Source: Erwinia endophytica
GTDB taxonomy: Bacteria; Pseudomonadota; Gammaproteobacteria; Enterobacterales; Enterobacteriaceae
Length of the DNA: 64,000 nucleotides
NCBI RefSeq assembly: GCF_009295515.1
Contig: NZ_RQVV01000024.1
Location: forward strand, 1-64,000
Reading direction: 5' to 3'
Shown here in pieces: positions 1-8,489 of this stretch. Every line of letters begins with the position of its first letter. Position 1 is the first letter of the stretch. The position numbers were made by a program, and so were the translations under genes. The notes under the pieces are model-generated. The model searched no databases and was not told the origin of the DNA. It was given only the letters and a program-made list of their open reading frames with translations.

Positions 1-55
1 AACCGCCGACCCCCTCCGTGTAAAGGAGATGCTCTACCAACTGAGCTAATCACCC
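1..55 (-). tRNA. tRNA-Val (UAC), 3' part cut by window edge
   Basis: The reverse strand reads GGGTGATTAGCTCAG at its 5' end, followed by a D arm and an anticodon arm with loop TTTACAC. This gives anticodon UAC (valine). The T arm and acceptor 3' half lie outside the window. Its position divergent from gltX matches the valUXY-lysV cluster of E. coli, so more tRNA genes probably follow leftward; that part is inference. Confidence 0.93.
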
Positions 56-72
56 CCGCTGTGTGGAGTCGC

Positions 73-100
73 ATTATAGGGAACACGGGAAATGAGTCAA
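73..100 (-). promoter_or_regulatory. sigma70 promoter of the tRNA-Val gene
   Basis: On the reverse strand TTGACT (95-100) and a perfect TATAAT (73-78) are separated by 16 bp. The promoter sits about 18 bp upstream of the tRNA 5' end and is followed by a fairly GC-rich discriminator (GCGACTCC), as is common for stable RNA promoters. Confidence 0.85.
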
Positions 101-223
101 CGGTTTTTAAAACGAAAATGTGCGTTCGTCTTAAAATTAAACAGGATGTAGTGGTTTTGTGCAAAAACAGTGCTCTGCGATGGTCTTTCCCGGCAAAGAC
201 GGTATTGAAGCCGGGGAATGCCG

Positions 224-251
224 TTGAGGATTCGCCTTCAGATGGTAGAAT
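224..251 (+). promoter_or_regulatory. candidate gltX promoter
   Basis: TTGAGG (224-229), a 16-bp spacer and TAGAAT (246-251) lie about 80 bp upstream of the gltX ATG. The hexamers match consensus at 4/6 and 5/6. This is the best candidate seen in the 230-bp gap between the divergent tRNA-Val promoter and gltX; no other gene is visible in that gap. Confidence 0.4.
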
Positions 252-329
252 GTCGCCCACTTTCTGTTGGTCTTGAGCAGACCTCCCCGGCGATGGCCGA
301 TTCTAATAGCGTAATTAAGGCAGCTGTTA

Positions 330-1745
330 ATGAAAATCAAAACCCGCTTCGCACCGAGCCCAACTGGTTACCTGCATGTTGGCGGCGCTCGTACCGCGCT
401 TTATTCCTGGCTGTTTGCCCGCCATCACGGCGGTGAGTTTGTGCTGCGTATAGAAGATACGGACCTCGAACGTTCTACTCAGCAGGCCATCGACGCTATT
501 ATGGATGGTATGAATTGGTTGAGTCTCAACTGGGATGAAGGCCCGTACTACCAGACCCGGCGTTTTGACCGCTACAACGCGGTTATCGACGACATGCTGA
601 AAGCGGGAACGGCTTACAAATGTTACTGTTCGAAAGAGCGTCTGGATGCGTTGCGTGAAGCGCAGATGGCCAATAATGAGAAGCCACGTTACGACGGCCA
701 TTGCCGAGACAGCCACGAACATCATGCAGATGACGAACCTTGCGTGGTGCGTTTTCGTAATCCGCAGGAAGGCTCGGTTATTTTTGATGACCAGATCCGT
801 GGCCCAATCGAGTTCAGCAATCAGGAACTGGATGATCTGATCATCCGCCGTACCGATGGTTCGCCAACCTATAACTTCTGTGTGGTGGTTGATGACTGGG
901 ATATGCAAATCACTCATGTGATCCGCGGTGAAGATCATATCAACAACACGCCGCGTCAGATCAATATCCTGAAAGCGATCGGCGCGAAGGTGCCGGTTTA
1001 TGCCCATGTCTCGATGATCCTTGGCGATGATGGTAAAAAACTCTCCAAGCGCCACGGTGCGGTAGGGGTCATGCAGTATCGTGACGATGGCTACCTGCCA
1101 GAAGCGCTGCTCAATTATCTGGTGCGCCTGGGTTGGTCCCACGGTGACCAGGAAATCTTCAGCGTTGAAGAAATGACGCAGTTGTTCAGCCTGGAGGCTG
1201 TCAGTAAATCCGCCAGTGCTTTCAACACTGAAAAATTGCAGTGGCTGAACCACCACTACATCAATACTCTGGCGCCGGAATATGTTGCTACTCACTTGCA
1301 GTGGCATATTGAGCAGGAAAACATTGATACCCGCACGGGCCCTGAACTGGCACAGTTGGTTAAACTGTTGGGCGAGCGTTGTAAAACGCTGAAAGAAATG
1401 GCTGCTTCTTGTCGCTATTTCTATGAAGACTTCCGAGAGTTTGATGCCGATGCCGCCAAAAAACACCTGCGTCCGGTTGCACGTCAGCCGTTGGAAGTGG
1501 TGCGTGACAAACTGGCCGCCATCACTGACTGGACCGTGGAAAACATTCACCATGCCATCCAGACTACTGCCGATCAGTTGGAGGTTGGCATGGGAAAAGT
1601 TGGGATGCCGCTGCGTGTGGCGGTGACTGGGGCGGGTCAGTCTCCAGCGCTGGATGTGACGGTACAGGCGATAGGACAATCCCGCTCCGTTGCCCGTATT
1701 GAGAAAGCGTTGGCTTATATTACTGAGCGCGAAGCCCAGGCCTGA
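330..1745 (+). CDS. gltX: glutamyl-tRNA synthetase
   Basis: A cytosolic class I aminoacyl-tRNA synthetase that charges tRNA-Glu with glutamate. The 471-residue product has the usual length of the enteric enzyme. Visible motifs are the HIGH-type HVGG at residues 16-19, the KLSKR loop near residues 237-241, and a zinc-knuckle region with Cys98, Cys100 and Cys125. Position 127, where E. coli has the ligand His, is Asp here, with His at 129, 131 and 132 nearby. The ATG at 330 is preceded by AAGGCAG at a normal distance. The gene is divergent from tRNA-Val and convergent with the yfeC-like gene, as in E. coli. Identity is certain from near full-length similarity to the known sequence. Confidence 0.98.
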   Translation: MKIKTRFAPSPTGYLHVGGARTALYSWLFARHHGGEFVLRIEDTDLERSTQQAIDAIMDGMNWLSLNWDEGPYYQTRRFDRYNAVIDDMLKAGTAYKCYCSKERLDALREAQMANNEKPRYDGHCRDSHEHHADDEPCVVRFRNPQEGSVIFDDQIRGPIEFSNQELDDLIIRRTDGSPTYNFCVVVDDWDMQITHVIRGEDHINNTPRQINILKAIGAKVPVYAHVSMILGDDGKKLSKRHGAVGVMQYRDDGYLPEALLNYLVRLGWSHGDQEIFSVEEMTQLFSLEAVSKSASAFNTEKLQWLNHHYINTLAPEYVATHLQWHIEQENIDTRTGPELAQLVKLLGERCKTLKEMAASCRYFYEDFREFDADAAKKHLRPVARQPLEVVRDKLAAITDWTVENIHHAIQTTADQLEVGMGKVGMPLRVAVTGAGQSPALDVTVQAIGQSRSVARIEKALAYITEREAQA

Positions 1746-1863
1746 TCCCTGGCTAACTGACCTGCCTGATGTCGATCGTTTAAGGGGCGTCTGACCGATC
1801 GGGTGGGAAGAAACAGGGAAGGGAGAAGAAAAAACGCAACACATATCTCTTTAATTAAAAACA

Positions 1864-1913
1864 ATGCCGGTCACCTTAAGTGACCGGCATTAGGCCGACA
1901 GGCCGGTTTTTTT
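1864..1913. terminator. bidirectional terminator between gltX and the yfeC-like gene
   Basis: A perfect 11-bp inverted repeat (1864-1874 / 1880-1890, loop CTTAA) is followed by a second short GGCC hairpin and a seven-T run for the plus strand. An A-rich run before the first arm gives a T run on the minus strand. It lies between convergent genes and overlaps the stop codon of the leftward one. Confidence 0.85.
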
Positions 1914-2271
1914 ACTTCTCAGTCTGCTTGATATTCAGTCTGAGAAGCATGCCTTGTATACCTTCACGTAACAGCAACGCATAAAGCTGTTCCTGCTCTT
2001 CCGTGTTCATTTGTTGAATGGATGTCATCAGAAGTGCAGGAAGGGAGTTTTGTGTCACGCGATAAGTTGCCGTTGGCTCGGCAACGTGGCGAGTTGACTT
2101 TAGGAAGTTTCTGACATTTTCATCAATGTGGATCATCCGGGCTTTACCACCCTGAACACCGGGTTTGGGTACCGTCGTCCATTGCTCTTTCTTTACCCAT
2201 TTATTGATGGTTTGCCGACTGAAACCCGTTTCCTGCGCCAGTTCTTCTGGCGTTAACCATTCCTTTTTCAT
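1912..2271 (-). CDS. yfeC: YfeC-family putative DNA-binding regulator
   Basis: A 119-residue protein of the YfeC/YfeD (DUF1323) family. The N-terminal third (LTPEELAQETGFSRQTINKW, residues 6-25) is a MerR/excisionase-like winged helix-turn-helix. It is followed by a conserved KPGVQGGKAR segment near residues 37-46 and an acidic, leucine-rich C-terminus. AAGGA lies 9 bp upstream of the ATG. In E. coli yfeC and yfeD also sit convergent with gltX; only one copy is present here. The target genes are unknown, and the gene name rests on similarity and position. Confidence 0.85.
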   Translation of the reverse strand: MKKEWLTPEELAQETGFSRQTINKWVKKEQWTTVPKPGVQGGKARMIHIDENVRNFLKSTRHVAEPTATYRVTQNSLPALLMTSIQQMNTEEQEQLYALLLREGIQGMLLRLNIKQTEK

Positions 2272-2380
2272 TAAGCAATATCCTTTTTGCGTTTATTTGT
2301 AACGGGTACATATTACAGGAAATTGTTGTATGAACAACTAACAGGAAGGACTAATCATTGACTTAGCTCAGGAAAGCGAT

Positions 2381-2402
2381 CCCTCTGTCTGACGACAGAG
2401 GG
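2381..2402. terminator. hairpin downstream of the FNT channel gene
   Basis: CCCTCTGTC and GACAGAGGG form a perfect 9-bp stem with a TGAC loop, a few bases past the stop of the leftward transporter gene. The T run lies on the promoter side of the stem on that strand, so it is not a canonical intrinsic terminator. It may instead act as a 3' stabilising hairpin. Confidence 0.45.
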
Positions 2403-2408
2403 AAAAAA

Positions 2409-3197
2409 TTAACGGGAGGCAGGAACAGACTGGTTTTGTGGCCGCCAGGCCATGTAATAGGCCAGACCGACAAACACGGCGCCACCGACAGTATTTCCTA
2501 AAAATACGGCAACAAAGTTAGGTAAATAATCAGCCCAGCTCATCTGACCGGCAAAGATAGCGGCAGGGATAATGAACATATTCGCCACCACGTGCTGGAA
2601 GCCGATAGCAACGAACGCCATGACCGGGAACCACATGCCGAAGATTTTTCCCACCACATCTTTACTGGCAAACGCCAGCCAGGTTGCCAGACATACCAGC
2701 CAGTTACAGCCAATACCGGAAATGAATGCATGCATAAAATCAGCCTGAACTTTGGCGTTGGCAATGGCCACGCTTTTCTTCAGGTAATCGCCTTCGGTCA
2801 TGCCCAACAGGTGACCAAAAAACCACGCTACCGCAATGCTGCCGATAAAGTTGGACAGGGTCACCCAGAACCAGTTACGCAACACGCTGTAGCCGCTGAT
2901 CTGCCGGGCAAACCAGGCAATGGGCATGGTCATCATATTGCCGGTCAGCAGTTCGCCTCCCGCCAGGACGGTCAGGATAATCCCCACCGGGAATACCGCC
3001 GCGCCTAACAGGCCGCCAAAGGACCCCCATTCCGCAGGCAATTGATTGATCACGTGAATATCCAACAGAAATCCGATGGCGATAAAAGCGCCAGCCAGGA
3101 AACCGAGGATCAATAATGAAAAAATGGATAAATGACTTTTGGCGACGCCAGACTGAATAGCGACCGCCGCGATTTCTTTCGGTGAATGCAAGGACAT
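2409..3197 (-). CDS. formate/nitrite transporter (FNT) family channel
   Basis: A 262-residue inner-membrane protein with about six hydrophobic segments. Family hallmarks are GGELLTGN near residues 80-87, GIGCNWLVC near residue 160, and FQHVVANMF near residues 199-207 with the central pore histidine. FNT proteins are pentameric channels for formate, nitrite, hydrosulfide or related monovalent anions. The length and lack of a pfl neighbour argue against naming it focA, and no nir genes adjoin to support nirC. It is monocistronic, with the ATG at 3197 behind a weak ribosome site. The substrate is not determinable from sequence. Confidence 0.88.
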   Translation of the reverse strand: MSLHSPKEIAAVAIQSGVAKSHLSIFSLLILGFLAGAFIAIGFLLDIHVINQLPAEWGSFGGLLGAAVFPVGIILTVLAGGELLTGNMMTMPIAWFARQISGYSVLRNWFWVTLSNFIGSIAVAWFFGHLLGMTEGDYLKKSVAIANAKVQADFMHAFISGIGCNWLVCLATWLAFASKDVVGKIFGMWFPVMAFVAIGFQHVVANMFIIPAAIFAGQMSWADYLPNFVAVFLGNTVGGAVFVGLAYYMAWRPQNQSVPASR

Positions 3198-3671
3198 AAT
3201 AGCTCTGATGTTGTCTGGTAAAAGAAAGAATGTCCGGATCCGTCACATGGAGAACGCACACGTCCAGCGCTGAGCAGGGTCCGGCATCCGGTAACGCGGG
3301 CAGTTTTGCACGGGAAATTAACAAAAACAAGCGTCATGGAGAGATATAATTAACCATATATTTACATTATTGTTGCTATCTGTGACGGATAGCAGGGGTA
3401 ACACTTTGTCGTTGAACGTTTCATCTTTTTTTTAGCTTGTCTGAACCTGATATAGAGCCAAAATAATTTAAGTTACAGGATAAAAACGGCTGACATTTTT
3501 GAATCGTGCCAGCATGGCCTCTGGATGATATTCCGCCAGCGTGGTCCCGAATGATGAGATGTGAAGCATCAATAATGTACGAAGTTATTTCGTTGGGTGA
3601 GGAGGGAGAGAGCGTTTATACCGTGCTTTGACGGCTTTTTCAGCGATCAACCACAGATTAACAATTTGCCG
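3198..3671. other. long intergenic region, no confident gene
   Basis: About 470 bp between the FNT channel gene and the tRNA-Ala promoter. It is AT-rich near 3335-3480. I see no convincing FNR site and no gene with a ribosome site. One 33-codon frame on the minus strand (3468-3569) lacks a Shine-Dalgarno sequence and was not called. Confidence 0.6.
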
Positions 3672-3700
3672 TTGACACCACCGACGCTGTTTCATATTAT
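3672..3700 (+). promoter_or_regulatory. stringent-type promoter of the tRNA-Ala pair
   Basis: A perfect TTGACA (3672-3677), exactly 17 bp of spacer and TATTAT (3695-3700) are followed by a C/G-rich discriminator (CCCCGCCGTC). Such discriminators are typical of stable RNA promoters repressed by ppGpp/DksA. The first tRNA begins 33 bp downstream. Confidence 0.9.
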
Positions 3701-3733
3701 CCCCGCCGTCAGGATGACAAGGTTTTTCGGTTC

Positions 3734-3809
<76 letters not shown>

Positions 3810-3853
3810 AATCGACCTCAGTGATTTGGTTCTGGAAAACAGTTTTTTGTTGT

Positions 3854-3929
<76 letters not shown>

Positions 3930-3953
3930 TTCAGATTATCTGTAGAAGCTCTG

Positions 3954-3971
3954 CTCCGGCGGAGTTTTTTT
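3954..3971 (+). terminator. intrinsic terminator after the tRNA-Ala pair
   Basis: CTCC-GGC-GGAG forms a short GC-rich stem directly followed by seven T residues, 25 bp after the second tRNA. Confidence 0.8.
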
Positions 3972-4033
3972 GTTTTTGTCGCGAATAAAAAAACGGACAG
4001 AATCGCTTCTGCCCGCTGTGGCGGTTACGCTGC

Positions 4034-5626
4034 TTACAATGACACGTTAAAACCATGCGTACCATCGCGGTCCAGTTGTGCAATAAGGCCAAATTCCCAG
4101 TCCAGATAAGCCTGCATCGCCTGTGTTGAATTGTCGGTGCCTTCATACGGGCGACGATAACGATCATTTCGCTGTTGTAATAGCCGGGTTTCGCCTTGTT
4201 CCAGAGGCAACCCTGTGGCTTTCCAGGCGGCGTTCCCTCCTTTCAGTACGGCTACTGGCTTACCCGTCAGCGCGGCCACCTCATCAATGGCATAACGAGC
4301 CAGTAAGCTGCTGCCACAGGTCACCACGTAGCGCTCAGCTTCAGGCAGCACCTGCGCTCCTTTAATGGCCAGCAAGGCGCGGGTCAGCCATGCGGCTCGC
4401 GGAATATGACCGGCAACATAATTGGCGCTAGTGGTGAAATCCAGTACCTGGGTCTGCCCGGCGTCCAGCAGCCCGGCCAGTTGCGCCGGTTCGAGCTCTT
4501 CCCGCGCAGGCAGCGGTGGCACTTCGGGTACCCAGGCCCCTCTGGCACTGAAGTCATCCGCTGTCAGCCCATCCAGCACTGCGATATCCCAGCCCATTTG
4601 CGCCAGCCATGAGGCGCTCATATTGGCGCGCACACCTTCACGGTCGATCAGCACCACTTTTGCGCCGCGTACACTGGCATAATGGTCTGTTTCCTGCACT
4701 AACTGCCCACCGGGGACGTGACGGGAACCCGGCAGGTGGCCTTCGGCGTACTCACTGGCATCGCGGACGTCAAAGAGATAAATCGTGTGCGTTCCCTGCT
4801 GTTGCCACGTTTGCAATTGGGGGAGCGTGATGCGGTTGACGCCAGCCCGGTCTGCTACCTCTCGCGCGTTTCGTGCCGCCTGCGCCAGTGCCGTTTCACT
4901 CACTTCGCCATAACGACGAGACTGCCCATGTTCCAGTTGCAGTCCTGCCAGTGTCCAGCCTATGGTACCGTTTCTCAGCGCCCACACGGGATTGCGGATC
5001 CCCGCATTGATCAGCGACTGTGTACCGATAATGCTGCGGGTTCGGCCTGCGCAGTTGACAATAATTTTAGTGGTGGGCGAGGGAACCAAATCTCTGACTC
5101 GCAACACCAGCTCTGCGCCCGGCACGTTCACGCTGCCGGGAATACTCATGGTCTGGTATTCATCAAAACGACGGCTATCGAGTACTACCACGGGCTCATC
5201 GCTTTGCAGTAGTTTTTGTACCTCTGCTGCCGGTAGCGAAGGGGTTTGACGGCGGTGTTCAACCAGCTCACCAAACGCCTTGCTTGGTGAATTAACATCG
5301 ATGAACAGTTCGCCGCCTGCTTCACGCCAGCCGTTTAGTCCCCCTGCTAACAGGGCGACATCGGTGTACCCCAGCGCGTTCAGGCAGCTTGCCGCCATTT
5401 TCGCCAGCCCTTCGCCATTATCGTAGACCGTTATCTGTGTGGCGAAGCGCGGCACACGATTCAGGATTTCGATTTCCAGTTTCGAGAGCGGAATATTCAC
5501 GGCGAAGAGAGGGTGCCCTTCGGCATACTGTGCTTCTTCGCGCACGTCGATCAGTGCCACTTCCTGGCGGGTTAACAGCGCATGACGAAGTTGGTCATAA
5601 CGGCGGTGAGCAAACGTTTCAGCCAT
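4034..5626 (-). CDS. four-domain rhodanese (sulfurtransferase)
   Basis: A 530-residue protein with four tandem rhodanese-homology domains, roughly residues 10-115, 125-235, 265-360 and 385-480. Domain 2 has the active-site loop NCAGRTRS and domain 4 has TCGSSLLAR, each with the persulfide-forming Cys. The equivalent positions in domains 1 (YDNGEGLA) and 3 (IDREGVRA) carry Asp, so these two are probably structural. The start at 5626 (MAETFAHRRYD) overlaps the end of the dioxygenase gene by 8 bp; longer upstream starts would run antisense-like through that gene and are rejected. It is the last gene of the leftward operon. Likely role: transferring sulfane sulfur, or sulfite to thiosulfate, from the preceding oxidation steps. 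The substrate is inferred. Confidence 0.9.
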   Translation of the reverse strand: MAETFAHRRYDQLRHALLTRQEVALIDVREEAQYAEGHPLFAVNIPLSKLEIEILNRVPRFATQITVYDNGEGLAKMAASCLNALGYTDVALLAGGLNGWREAGGELFIDVNSPSKAFGELVEHRRQTPSLPAAEVQKLLQSDEPVVVLDSRRFDEYQTMSIPGSVNVPGAELVLRVRDLVPSPTTKIIVNCAGRTRSIIGTQSLINAGIRNPVWALRNGTIGWTLAGLQLEHGQSRRYGEVSETALAQAARNAREVADRAGVNRITLPQLQTWQQQGTHTIYLFDVRDASEYAEGHLPGSRHVPGGQLVQETDHYASVRGAKVVLIDREGVRANMSASWLAQMGWDIAVLDGLTADDFSARGAWVPEVPPLPAREELEPAQLAGLLDAGQTQVLDFTTSANYVAGHIPRAAWLTRALLAIKGAQVLPEAERYVVTCGSSLLARYAIDEVAALTGKPVAVLKGGNAAWKATGLPLEQGETRLLQQRNDRYRRPYEGTDNSTQAMQAYLDWEFGLIAQLDRDGTHGFNVSL

Positions 5627-6212
5627 GTGAGAGATCCCAGATATTAGGTAAAAAGGCGTTGTTATAGCCTGAGATAAACGGTTTTTCATGGCCATCTTCA
5701 GTATAAACGGCCCGCTTAACCGCACCGATATTGCCGCCATAAACGTGAATACTGATCGAGGTCTGATTATCGAAGGCGTTACTGACGCGATGGATGTCAC
5801 CCATGTTGGGCGAAACCGCTTCCACATCACCCGGATTAAGCCGTACGGGCTCACCTTGTTCATGCAGGTGGCCGAGCGGATCACGCCGGAAATTTTGTGA
5901 AATCTCCGCGCCGCGTAGCATGCCTATCAGTCCCCATACCCGATGGTCGTGTACCGGCGTGGACTGCCCTGGTCCCCAGACGAAGCTCACCACGGAAAAA
6001 CGCTGGCGGGCATCGGCATACAGTAAATATTGTTGGTAACGCTGTGGGCTGGGACGAGTAAATGCTTCCTCCAGCCAGTCATCGTGGCGAATCAATTGGG
6101 CTAATCGTTGGCTGCCGAGGGCAAGGATTTCCGCTTCACTGGGCTGGCTGTCCAGCAATGCCGCCAGGTCGCCGACAAATTCACGCAGGCGCTGGTGCTG
6201 TACGTCACTCAT
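5619..6212 (-). CDS. cupin thiol dioxygenase (CDO family, Gln-type, probable 3-mercaptopropionate dioxygenase)
   Basis: A 197-residue single-cupin non-haem iron enzyme of the cysteine dioxygenase family, adding O2 to a thiol to give a sulfinate. The metal-binding set is visible: HDH in TPVHDHRVWG near residues 87-89 and His in GDIHRV near residue 140. The catalytic Tyr sits in HVYGGNIG near residue 158. Where mammalian CDO has the carboxylate-binding Arg60, this protein has Gln (YQQYLLY), the hallmark of the bacterial Gln-type enzymes that prefer 3-mercaptopropionate. AGGAG precedes the ATG. It overlaps both neighbours by 8 bp, so translation is probably coupled. The sub-family is inferred from that one position plus overall similarity. 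Confidence 0.88.
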   Translation of the reverse strand: MSDVQHQRLREFVGDLAALLDSQPSEAEILALGSQRLAQLIRHDDWLEEAFTRPSPQRYQQYLLYADARQRFSVVSFVWGPGQSTPVHDHRVWGLIGMLRGAEISQNFRRDPLGHLHEQGEPVRLNPGDVEAVSPNMGDIHRVSNAFDNQTSISIHVYGGNIGAVKRAVYTEDGHEKPFISGYNNAFLPNIWDLSHG

Positions 6213-7182
6213 GCTTTGTCTCCTGGCTGTCCGCTATCTGATTGGCCTGTGCCGCCAGACTGTAGTCAAAGGCATTCTGTACGTTGATCGCTTTCGGCAG
6301 AACATGTTTTTTATAGAAGAAATCGGCGGATTGCTGCAGGGTCTCCGCCAGCTTCGGGGTGAAATCCACCGGACGGATCTGTGCGCTGCTTATCCAACGT
6401 TGGGTGATTTTTTCCGGCATATCCAATGATTTCGCCAGTGCCTGAGCGAAGGCTTCAGGATGCTGAGACGCCCAAACTTGTGCTTTGGCCAGTCTGGCTT
6501 GCAGGTCGGCGATCGCCTGGCGTTTCTGCGGATCTTTCAGTGCGTCTTCCCGTGCCAGCGCATACGAATAGCCGGAGAGGATCCCTTTTCCACCGCCCTG
6601 TGGCACCAGTATGTCTTGATCCACCACCACCGCGGAAGAGACATAAGGCTCCCATGTCGCCCATGCATCCACCGCATGGCTGGCAAGGGCGGCACGGCCA
6701 TCGACCGGGCCGAGAAAACGCAGTGTAACATCGGAGGGTTTCAGTCCGGCGCGATCCAGCAAACCGAGTAACAGATAATGTCCCCAACCGCCCTGGTTAA
6801 CGGCAATTTGTTTACCTTTCAGGTCGTTCAGACTATGAATACCGGAATCAGAGCGGGTCAGCAGGGCGATACTGTCGGGATTATTTTGCCAGGCCCCGAC
6901 TGCTTTTACCGGCGCGCCTGCCGCGTAAACAAACAGAAAAGGCAGGTCGCCGGTAAAGCCAACGTCCAGCGCGCCTGCATTCAGGGCTTCCTGTACGGGG
7001 GCGCCGGAATCAAACGCGGTCAGTTTTAAGTCGTAAGGCAGATTATTCAGTTGTCCGGATTCACGCAGTGAAATAAAACGGTCACCTTTGACATCCCCCA
7101 ATCGCAGAGTCACTTTCTCTGCCGCGCCAGCAGAAGTCGTGATAGCCGACAACAAAACGGCGAGCAACAACATCAGACGCAT
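6205..7182 (-). CDS. SsuA-like aliphatic sulfonate/organosulfur binding protein
   Basis: A 325-residue periplasmic solute-binding protein of the SsuA/TauA/nitrate-binding family. Residues 1-20 form a signal peptide ending ...TSAGA-A. The mature protein has the LGDVKGD start, the DVGFTGDLPFLFVYAAG segment and the AWATWEPY motif common to sulfonate-binding proteins. It overlaps the upstream monooxygenase by one base (TGATG) and the downstream dioxygenase by 8 bp. AAGGAG precedes the start. No permease or ATPase gene is present in this cluster, so it must use a transporter encoded elsewhere. The ligand is unknown. Confidence 0.9.
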   Translation of the reverse strand: MRLMLLLAVLLSAITTSAGAAEKVTLRLGDVKGDRFISLRESGQLNNLPYDLKLTAFDSGAPVQEALNAGALDVGFTGDLPFLFVYAAGAPVKAVGAWQNNPDSIALLTRSDSGIHSLNDLKGKQIAVNQGGWGHYLLLGLLDRAGLKPSDVTLRFLGPVDGRAALASHAVDAWATWEPYVSSAVVVDQDILVPQGGGKGILSGYSYALAREDALKDPQKRQAIADLQARLAKAQVWASQHPEAFAQALAKSLDMPEKITQRWISSAQIRPVDFTPKLAETLQQSADFFYKKHVLPKAINVQNAFDYSLAAQANQIADSQETKHE

Positions 7183-8264
7183 CAGGCGCTCCTTGCCACA
7201 CGGCGCGCCGCGACTTTCTCACGAGTCAGCGGGAGAAGCTCTTTACCGTATTCCACTACGTCGTTCAGTGGATCGAACCCACGGATCAGGATGCTTTCAA
7301 TACCGAGGTCGTAATAGTCCAGCAGGGCATCGGAAACTTGATCCGCGGTTCCCACCAGGGCGGTGGAGTTATAGCCGCCTGCCACCAGTTTCGCGATACC
7401 GGTCCAGAGGTTTTTATCCAGTCTTTCTCCCTCGTTGGCGGCAGCCATCAAACGTTGTGCACCGACACTCTGTGGTTTAGGCAGACCGAAATCATGACCG
7501 GATTCAAGCAGTTTTTGGCGGGCTGTCTCGCGGATATATTCTGCTTTTTCCCAGGCCTCTTTTTCCGTCGCCGCAATAATGGGGCGAAAGGAAATATTAA
7601 AGCCAATCTGTCGACCATGTCGGGCGGCGGCGGCCCGTACCGTACGCACCGTCTCTGCGGCGCCAGCCAGTGGTTCGCCCCAGAGGGCAAAAACGTCGGC
7701 ATGGCGCGCCGCCACGTTGATCGCTTCCGGCGAGGAGCCGCCAAAATAAATCGGCAGACGGGATTGCCGTGGTTTTACCGCAGAAAATGCCTGCTCAACC
7801 TGATAGTACTGGCCATGATAATCGTATGGCTGTTCCGATGAGAGGCTTTGGCGCAATACGCTGAGGAAATCATCGGTGCGTTCATAGCGTTGGATTTTAT
7901 CCAGGAAGTCGCCGTCACGGCGCTGTTCGGCGTCATTGCCGCCACTGATGATATGTACCGCCAGGCGACCATCGGTTAATTGATCAAGTGTAGCCAGTTT
8001 ACGGGCCGCGAGGGTTGGGGAGACAAAACCCGGACGGTGCGCCAGCAGGAATTTTAGTGTTGATGTCTGTGCGGCGGCGTGGGCGGTGACCAGAAAACCG
8101 TCAGGTTGATCCGACCAGTACCCCACCAGTACCCGGTCAAAACCAGCCTGTTCATGGGCACAGGCAAAGTCGGCAATATACTGTTTATTAAACAAAGGGC
8201 CGCTGGCGGGAATGATCTCTGAAGCCAGACGATGACCAATCATGCCTAGAAACTGGATACTCAT
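7182..8264 (-). CDS. SsuD-like FMNH2-dependent alkanesulfonate monooxygenase
   Basis: A 360-residue bacterial-luciferase-like (TIM barrel) protein very close to alkanesulfonate monooxygenases, which cleave C-S bonds with reduced flavin and O2, releasing sulfite. Visible family segments are HRPGFVSPTLAARKLATLD, GRLAVHIISGG near residues 100-110, and IYFGGSSPEAINVAARHADVFALWGEP. The start at 8264 (MSIQFLG) is chosen because GGAGAAA lies 8 bp upstream; the longer frame has no such site. It is the first gene of the leftward four-gene operon. A flavin reductase (SsuE) is not encoded here. Whether it acts on sulfonates or on the sulfinate made by the dioxygenase is open. Confidence 0.88.
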   Translation of the reverse strand: MSIQFLGMIGHRLASEIIPASGPLFNKQYIADFACAHEQAGFDRVLVGYWSDQPDGFLVTAHAAAQTSTLKFLLAHRPGFVSPTLAARKLATLDQLTDGRLAVHIISGGNDAEQRRDGDFLDKIQRYERTDDFLSVLRQSLSSEQPYDYHGQYYQVEQAFSAVKPRQSRLPIYFGGSSPEAINVAARHADVFALWGEPLAGAAETVRTVRAAAARHGRQIGFNISFRPIIAATEKEAWEKAEYIRETARQKLLESGHDFGLPKPQSVGAQRLMAAANEGERLDKNLWTGIAKLVAGGYNSTALVGTADQVSDALLDYYDLGIESILIRGFDPLNDVVEYGKELLPLTREKVAARRVARSA

Positions 8265-8489
8265 AAGGTTTTCTCCGATGTGTGTGTAGGTGTATCGGCG
8301 CTGAAGAGAAAACCCTACTGTTGAAGGCGTGCGCTGTGAAATGCATAAATCTGCGTTAGTAAGCAAAAAAACAGCTAACTGTTCACTGGCTGGTATATGT
8401 ATTTTTAGTATAAACATTCCACATAAAACGCATTTAGATTCTAAAAAAGAAGATGCTAGTCTCAGGTTTTTCGTTGATTGAGACAACGC
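8265..8489. promoter_or_regulatory. divergent promoter region of the organosulfur cluster
   Basis: A 225-bp AT-rich gap between two divergent transcripts. Regulation by the sulfur-starvation activators CysB/Cbl would be expected for such genes. I could not point to a specific operator or confident -35/-10 pair, so the regulator is inference only. Confidence 0.5.

Noticed and set aside
327-1844. Long antisense open frame (505 codons) across gltX
   Set aside because: It is the mirror of a strongly coding gene; its translation is low-complexity-like His/Arg/Thr-rich and resembles no family.
2409-3197. Naming the FNT channel focA or nirC
   Set aside because: No pfl or nir neighbours and substrate cannot be told from motifs alone.
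3468-3569. 33-codon frame on the minus strand starting MLHISSFGTTLAEYH
   Set aside because: Protein-like wording but no Shine-Dalgarno sequence, no promoter and no recognisable homology; could be a gene relic.
8265-8489. CysB/Cbl binding sites in the divergent organosulfur promoter
   Set aside because: Expected from function, but no sequence stood out well enough to place a site.
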